A DNA stretch of 64,000 nt from Absicoccus intestinalis (GTDB taxonomy: Bacteria > Bacillota_I > Bacilli_A > Erysipelotrichales > Erysipelotrichaceae). The position numbers were made by a program, and so were the translations under genes. How positions within the stretch are numbered: position 1 is the stretch's first letter; every line of letters begins with the position of its first letter. Under the pieces are notes generated by a model that did not search any database, was not told the DNA's origin, and saw only the letters and a program-made list of their open reading frames with translations. Shown piece after piece: positions 59,728 through 64,000 of this stretch. The stretch covers positions 153,629 through 217,628 of the forward strand of contig NZ_JALBUS010000001.1 in assembly GCF_033971885.1 (NCBI RefSeq), in the 5' to 3' direction.

Positions 59728-60153
59728 CTAAGCTCTTATTTCAAACTCGTTATTATTTCGATATGAATTTGCATTTTTAATAATTTTTTCATCATCATAA
59801 TCATTAAATTTTTCAAAAGAATTTGAAGTATAAGACTCATAAAATTTATCAGAATAATTTGTCTTTAAATCTGAACTAAAATCACCATGAATTTTATATA
59901 AATCATCAATTAAATAACTATGCTTATTAAGTAAAAATAACAATCTACTAGATGCTCCCTTAACAGGATTTGCCCCTTGTTCCCATTTTTCAACAGTCTT
60001 CTCACTTATACCAAGTACCCTCGCAAATACTCTTTGTGACATATTTAATTTATTACGAAGATTTTTCACGAAAACATTAGTAGTAATAGATTCTGTATCT
60101 ATAATCTCTGTTTTAAAACCCTTCAGGCTTTTTAACTTCTTCCATGAAACCAT
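59728..60153 (-). CDS. XRE-type antitoxin with C-terminal extension
   Basis: A 141-aa HigA/MqsA-like DNA-binding protein: HTH region FVKNLRNKLNMSQRVFARVL and ISEKTVEKWEQGANP (38-62). After residue 85 comes an Asp/Asn/Tyr/Phe-rich tail (DLKTNYSDKFYESYTSNSFE...), which in TAC systems would be the chaperone-addiction region bound by the SecB-like protein. The start overlaps the toxin-like gene stop by one base (TAATG), with GGAGG at proper spacing. Expected to repress its operon. Confidence 0.8.
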   Translation of the reverse strand: MVSWKKLKSLKGFKTEIIDTESITTNVFVKNLRNKLNMSQRVFARVLGISEKTVEKWEQGANPVKGASSRLLFLLNKHSYLIDDLYKIHGDFSSDLKTNYSDKFYESYTSNSFEKFNDYDDEKIIKNANSYRNNNEFEIRA

Positions 60154-60587
60154 TAAACTTCCTCCCGACTGTTACTAATATCATCAACCAATTCATTTAC
60201 TTTTTTATACTCACTTGCTGTAAGATCCGTTTTAGGCTTTTTACCAGAACGCTTATGATATAAATGAAATGGAATAGCCTTCTTCTCCGAAACAAGAATA
60301 AGACTAATCAATCTATAAGCCCCTGAACTACCCATATTTCGTTTTTGATCTTTATATCTCATTTTATATACAGATATTCCATTTTTAGATGTTATCTTTG
60401 CACCATTGATATTATCTGCACTTACATCCAATGACAAATCCTTCAAAATCATTTCAAACTCTTTTCTTTTCATTCCAACATTCTTTAAATCTTTATTAAG
60501 ATCAAACCCAAAAGATTTAAAATTGCTAATAACCCATTGATTTTCTGGAAGAAAAGGATTTACTACTTCAATCTTAATAAAGATCAC
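60153..60587 (-). CDS. RelE/HigB-like toxin
   Basis: A 144-aa basic protein whose second half YKMRYKDQKRNMGSSGAYR, then LISLILVSEKKAIPFHLYHK and a final helix DLTASEYKKVNELVDDI follows the RelE-superfamily pattern (core strand, Arg-Gly-rich loop, hydrophobic strand, Tyr/His/Lys near the end). RelE-type toxins cut mRNA at the ribosome; that activity is inferred. It is first in the toxin-antitoxin-chaperone operon. GTG at 60587 is the first start in frame; the ribosome site is unclear. Confidence 0.72.
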   Translation of the reverse strand: MIFIKIEVVNPFLPENQWVISNFKSFGFDLNKDLKNVGMKRKEFEMILKDLSLDVSADNINGAKITSKNGISVYKMRYKDQKRNMGSSGAYRLISLILVSEKKAIPFHLYHKRSGKKPKTDLTASEYKKVNELVDDISNSREEV

Positions 60588-60601
60588 CTTCTTTAGTAAC
60601 T

Positions 60602-60616
60602 CCCTATTTAATAGGG
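60602..60616. promoter_or_regulatory. Palindrome upstream of the toxin gene (candidate antitoxin operator)
   Basis: Perfect inverted repeat CCCTATT-T-AATAGGG, lying 15-29 bp before the toxin start. A TATAAT-like box lies just upstream at 60637-60642 on the minus strand. Position between promoter and start fits autoregulation by an XRE antitoxin. Confidence 0.6.
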
Positions 60617-60909
60617 TATATAAATATTATCAAATTATACTATCTAAATCAATATTTCCGATGCAACATTTTCATTTTTAGATTTACTCAGCATTTATTA
60701 CATGACTATGGGCCCCTGTGCCAGTCATCGTTTAGAAAGTGAGATCATCCAAAGGATGAACTCGTTCGCTCGATTTCTGAACTGATTCTTGCACACCCAT
60801 TGTCGAGTAGCTCTTACGATATACGATTTAATGTATAATTCTTGTTTTGTTATTATGTGCAACATTAATGCATATGATTTGTTTCCATTTCTAACAATCA
60901 TTCATTTAA
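60617..60909. other. Gap between the TA module and the dehydrogenase gene
   Basis: I find no gene. The right part (60840-60909) becomes the AT-rich promoter area of the dehydrogenase gene; the middle (60700-60830) is less AT-rich and could be a scrap of another sequence, but nothing recognisable is left. Confidence 0.4.
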
Positions 60910-60949
60910 TACTTAAGTAAATTGACATAGTTATAAATTATAGTATGAT
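60910..60949 (+). promoter_or_regulatory. Promoter of the HTH-dehydrogenase gene with palindrome
   Basis: TTGACA (60922-60927), 16-bp spacer, TATGAT (60944-60949). The palindrome TACTTAAGTA (60910-60919) abuts the -35 box and could be a site for the HTH domain encoded just downstream. AAGGAG stands 5 bp before the ATG. Confidence 0.65.
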
Positions 60950-60989
60950 TATTCCGTAATATTTTTAATATTATTAACAAGGAGTTATC

Positions 60990-62450
60990 ATGAAAAAATT
61001 ATCTCAAGAATTATTGGCACAAACCATTATTTCATCTCGAAAAAATAAAGATATGACCCAACAACAACTAGCTGATGCTACCGGCATCAATCGAGCTGTT
61101 ATTAGTCGTATTGAATCCAAAGACTTTGTGCCTTCTATTGTTCAATTAGAGACACTCGGAGAAGTCTTGGACTTTGAACCAACGGATTTATTTGTAGACC
61201 AAAAACAAGAACAAAAACAATACAGCATTGCGATTGCTGGTACTGGGTATGTTGGCCTTTCCATCGCAACTTTACTTGCCCAACATAATCATGTTACAGC
61301 AGTTGATATCATTCCCGAAAAAGTAGAAATGATCAACAATCGTAAATCACCAATCAAAGATGATTATATTGAAAGATATCTTGCTGAAAAAGATTTAGAT
61401 CTAACGGCTACATTGGATGGTGAACAAGCGTATAAAGATGCTGATTTTGTTGTGATTGCAGCGCCAACCAACTACGATAGTAAAAAGAACTTCTTTGATT
61501 GTTCTGCTGTAGAATCTGTCATTGAATTGGTCTTAAAAGTGAATCCAGAAGCTATGATGGTCATTAAATCCACCATTCCAGTTGGCTATACTAAGTCAAT
61601 TCGAAAAAAGTACAATACAAAAAATATTATCTTTAGTCCCGAATTTTTAAGAGAATCCAAAGCATTATATGATAATTTATATCCATCTCGCATCATTGTA
61701 TCTTGTGATGAAGATTCCAAAGAAAAAGCACATATCTTTGCGAAACTTCTACAACAAGGTGCCATCAAAGAAAATATTGATACCTTATTTATGGGATTTA
61801 CCGAAGCCGAAGCTGTTAAATTATTTGCGAATACCTATTTAGCCCTTCGAGTTTCCTATTTTAATGAATTGGATACCTATGCAGAATCTAAAGGATTAAA
61901 TGCCAAAGAAATCATTGATGGCGTATGCCTAGATCCTCGTATTGGAAATCACTACAACAATCCTAGTTTTGGTTATGGCGGTTATTGCCTACCCAAAGAC
62001 ACTAAACAACTACTAGCCAACTTCAATGATGTCCCACAAAACATGATTTCTGCCATTGTAGAAAGTAATCGAACCAGAAAAGATTTTATTGCTGACCAAG
62101 TATTACATATGGCCGGATACTATGATTATTATTCTCAAGGCGATTATTCACCAAATCAAGAAAAAGAATGCGTCATCGGTGTATACCGATTAACAATGAA
62201 ATCAAATTCTGACAACTTTCGACAATCTTCAATTCAAGGTGTCATGAAACGAATCAAAGCCAAGGGTGCCAAGGTTATCATTTATGAACCAACTCTAAAA
62301 GATGGTGAAACCTTCTTTGGATCCGTTGTAGTAAATGATTTAAAGAAATTCAAAAAGAAAAGCCAGGCTATTATCGCCAATCGATACGATACTTGCCTGG
62401 ATGATGTAAAAGACAAAGTCTATACACGAGATATCTTTAAAAGAGATTAA
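60990..62450 (+). CDS. UDP-glucose 6-dehydrogenase-like protein fused to an XRE HTH domain
   Basis: A 486-aa two-part protein. Residues about 8-65 form an XRE helix-turn-helix (DMTQQQLADATGINRAVISRIE); from residue 78 comes a UDP-glucose/UDP-mannuronate-type dehydrogenase: NAD motif AGTGYVGLS (83-91), STIPVG, SPEFLRESKA, the conserved lysine in EAVKLFANTYLALR and the catalytic Cys333 in GYGGYCLPKDT. The enzyme would make UDP-glucuronate for exopolysaccharide, and the HTH could couple it to transcription; that link is inference. It is intact with its own promoter and ends 6 bp before an IS66 end. Confidence 0.92.
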   Translation: MKKLSQELLAQTIISSRKNKDMTQQQLADATGINRAVISRIESKDFVPSIVQLETLGEVLDFEPTDLFVDQKQEQKQYSIAIAGTGYVGLSIATLLAQHNHVTAVDIIPEKVEMINNRKSPIKDDYIERYLAEKDLDLTATLDGEQAYKDADFVVIAAPTNYDSKKNFFDCSAVESVIELVLKVNPEAMMVIKSTIPVGYTKSIRKKYNTKNIIFSPEFLRESKALYDNLYPSRIIVSCDEDSKEKAHIFAKLLQQGAIKENIDTLFMGFTEAEAVKLFANTYLALRVSYFNELDTYAESKGLNAKEIIDGVCLDPRIGNHYNNPSFGYGGYCLPKDTKQLLANFNDVPQNMISAIVESNRTRKDFIADQVLHMAGYYDYYSQGDYSPNQEKECVIGVYRLTMKSNSDNFRQSSIQGVMKRIKAKGAKVIIYEPTLKDGETFFGSVVVNDLKKFKKKSQAIIANRYDTCLDDVKDKVYTRDIFKRD

Positions 62451-62456
62451 TGTAAG

Positions 62457-64000
62457 GTAAGCGTCAGATAAATCAGTGTCTATGATGTTATAAACAAAAC
62501 CCGTTGTGAACAAACAGTTATTTGTATCATAACGGGTTTATTTACATATTGTCTTTATATCACTGCACCATGGCAGATAATCATCCAGTAATGAAGGATC
62601 GGATATAAAGTCTAGTCCAGGTAATGAATTGAATAGAAGATTCAGATATTTATATGGATCCAGTTCATTGGCTTTCGCTGTTTCGACGATACTGTATATC
62701 GCTGCACTCGCTTTCGCTCCTTGTGGTCCTCCATTGAACAGCCAGTTTTTTCTGCCGACCGTGAATGGCCGTATAGCTCTTTCAGCTATGCTGTTGGTCA
62801 TCGGGATATTTCCATCTTCCAGATATTTGATGAGTCCTGCTTTCTGGTTTAGAGCATAATGAAAAGCCTTTCCGCATTTTGATGACGCAAGTACTTTGTC
62901 CTTATTTGTTTCTATCCACGCAAAAAATTCTTCGACCATTGGCGCCTGTATCTCTTTCCGTTTCCTTTGTCTGGTCTCTGCATCAAGATCTTCTAATAAT
63001 GCTTCTTCATGGAAGATCTTCTGCAGTTTCTCGATGGCCTGTTTTGGATAGGTGGCATTCATTGACTTCAGATCCTTTGGCAGGGCATCGGTGAAATATC
63101 TTCTCAGATGTGCCCAGCAGTAACAGTGTTCTACTCCGTTGATCTGATCATATCCTGCATACGCATCGGTGATCAATGACCCACTGAATCCTTCCAGGTA
63201 TTCCTTTGCCTGGATACCTTTCCGGTTCGGCTGATAATCGAACAATCGTATCGGTGTCTTCGAATATTTATGCGTTGTATATACCCACATATATGACTTT
63301 GAAGTATTCTTCTTGTCTTTTTCTTTGAGCACCTGGACCGTTGTTTCATCCGCATGGATATACTTCTGATCAATCAATATGGAATGCATCCTGCGAATCA
63401 AAGGATATAGCCATTCTCTGGCAGCAATGACCATCCAGCTTGACATGGTGGCACGGCTCAATTCTGCTCCCAGGTGCTTCCATGTCTGCTCCTGCCGGTA
63501 AAGTGTCACTGCATTCACATACTTCTGTACCATGATATATGCCACACTGTCTGCGGATGCATAGCTGTGCGGTATCACATTGGCCGGTACTTCTGCTTTA
63601 ATCATATGGGGCTTGCCATGTTTCCTGCAGTTTCTGCATTCATATGTCGTTCGATATACTTCGACCAGTTCCAGTTTTGGCGGTGTGAACTTCAATTCAT
63701 TGCGTACGAACTCTTCACCGACACGGACCATCTCAGATCCACATTGTTCACAGTACCGGTCTTCTTTGGGGATATCCAGCAGTCGTTTGATCTTTGGCAG
63801 GTTCTTAAATTTTGCACTGATCTCGCCAGGCACTTTTTTATGTTTCTTCTTGCGTTTATAGGTGATATCCACATATCCGGGATTCTCTCCCAGTATCGTT
63901 TCGGCCTCATCAAATAAAGAAAGCTGCTCAAAACCAAGTGACCTTGCCGTCTCACTTTTGGTTCCGAACAGTTTTTTTCGGTAATATTCATTGGTTTCCT
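62457..64000 (-). mobile_element. IS66-family element, left end in window (partial)
   Basis: Begins with GTAAGCGTCAGATAAA, the usual GTAA start of IS66 ends, at 62457 and runs off the window at 64000. A hairpin AACCCGTT/AACGGGTT (62498-62505 with 62531-62538) near the end may stop transcription entering or leaving. The end copy at 58990-59131 points the opposite way. Confidence 0.9.
62538..64000 (-). CDS. tnpC: IS66-family transposase TnpC, partial at 5' end
   Basis: At least 487 codons; the frame continues upstream past GTG 63872 to the window edge without a stop (LFGTKSETARSLGFEQLSLF), so the start is outside. Domain order is typical for IS66: LZ_Tnp/zinc ribbon CEQCGSEM...CRNCRKHGK, DDE core with HADETTVQVL (first Asp-Glu), LITDAYAGYDQ, CWAHLRRYF and NSIAERAIRPFTVGRKNWLF (last Glu). 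The TnpA/TnpB helpers would lie beyond the edge. Confidence 0.94.
   Translation of the reverse strand, partial: ETNEYYRKKLFGTKSETARSLGFEQLSLFDEAETILGENPGYVDITYKRKKKHKKVPGEISAKFKNLPKIKRLLDIPKEDRYCEQCGSEMVRVGEEFVRNELKFTPPKLELVEVYRTTYECRNCRKHGKPHMIKAEVPANVIPHSYASADSVAYIMVQKYVNAVTLYRQEQTWKHLGAELSRATMSSWMVIAAREWLYPLIRRMHSILIDQKYIHADETTVQVLKEKDKKNTSKSYMWVYTTHKYSKTPIRLFDYQPNRKGIQAKEYLEGFSGSLITDAYAGYDQINGVEHCYCWAHLRRYFTDALPKDLKSMNATYPKQAIEKLQKIFHEEALLEDLDAETRQRKRKEIQAPMVEEFFAWIETNKDKVLASSKCGKAFHYALNQKAGLIKYLEDGNIPMTNSIAERAIRPFTVGRKNWLFNGGPQGAKASAAIYSIVETAKANELDPYKYLNLLFNSLPGLDFISDPSLLDDYLPWCSDIKTICK

Overview
The window looks like chromosomal DNA of a low-GC, anaerobic gut-type Firmicute, most like the Erysipelotrichia/Clostridia by gene content: [FeFe]-hydrogenase maturases, an L-box and a T-box riboswitch, BY-kinase capsule regulators and lipoteichoic-acid-type glycosylation genes. 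Purine-rich Shine-Dalgarno sites precede most genes. The genus is an inference only. Most of the window is one continuous housekeeping chromosome read on the minus strand; the last 13 kb (51.6-64.0 kb) is AT-rich and full of mobile-element debris.

Layout. 1-3.5 kb: hydE-hydF, then, after a terminator, a TM1266-type regulator, a NifH-like iron protein and the start of a second gene, probably its nitrogenase-component-1-like partner. A Rex-like palindrome lies upstream of hydE. 3.5-5.9 kb: membrane protein, patatin, class II amidotransferase. 5.9-9.95 kb: lysA-dapA-dapB-panE-like operon under a lysine riboswitch. 10-12 kb: ArsR regulator, YigZ, small membrane protein, acetyltransferase. 12.3-19.1 kb: PIG-L deacetylase/two-component system divergent from a YfhO-GtrB-GtrA glycosylation operon. 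19.1-22 kb: proBA and a RidA-like gene. 22-31.8 kb: two related patatins, an aldolase/YjbQ/archaeal-type TPI/MBL operon, and a MarR/alcohol dehydrogenase/hexapeptide protein/nucleotidyltransferase cluster. 31.9-40 kb: a complete argGHCJBDF operon under an arginine-type T-box. 40-44.7 kb: secreted repeat protein, membrane protein, a candidate structured RNA, 3-hydroxyacyl-CoA dehydrogenase and DAHP synthase.

44.9-62.5 kb is the accessory part. An AbiL-like pair (RloA-type ATPase plus RloB) is followed by the exopolysaccharide regulatory genes (LCP ligase, PepSY lipoprotein, BY-kinase, PHP phosphatase, Wzz-type protein). IS21-like ends, an IS3 element and transposase debris then surround an unrecognised 529-aa protein with a C-terminal membrane anchor. 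Next come an RloA-type ATPase and a HEPN-type protein interrupted by an in-frame amber codon. Two outward-facing IS66 ends enclose a probable toxin-antitoxin-SecB-like chaperone (TAC) module and a UDP-glucose dehydrogenase carrying an N-terminal XRE DNA-binding domain. The right one belongs to an IS66 element running off the window.

The most interesting candidates are the TAC module with its own palindromic operator, the HTH-dehydrogenase fusion, the interrupted ATPase/HEPN pair, the orphan 529-aa gene, and the nitrogenase-like proteins beside hydrogenase maturation genes. All functions are inferred from reading the sequence; no database search was run.
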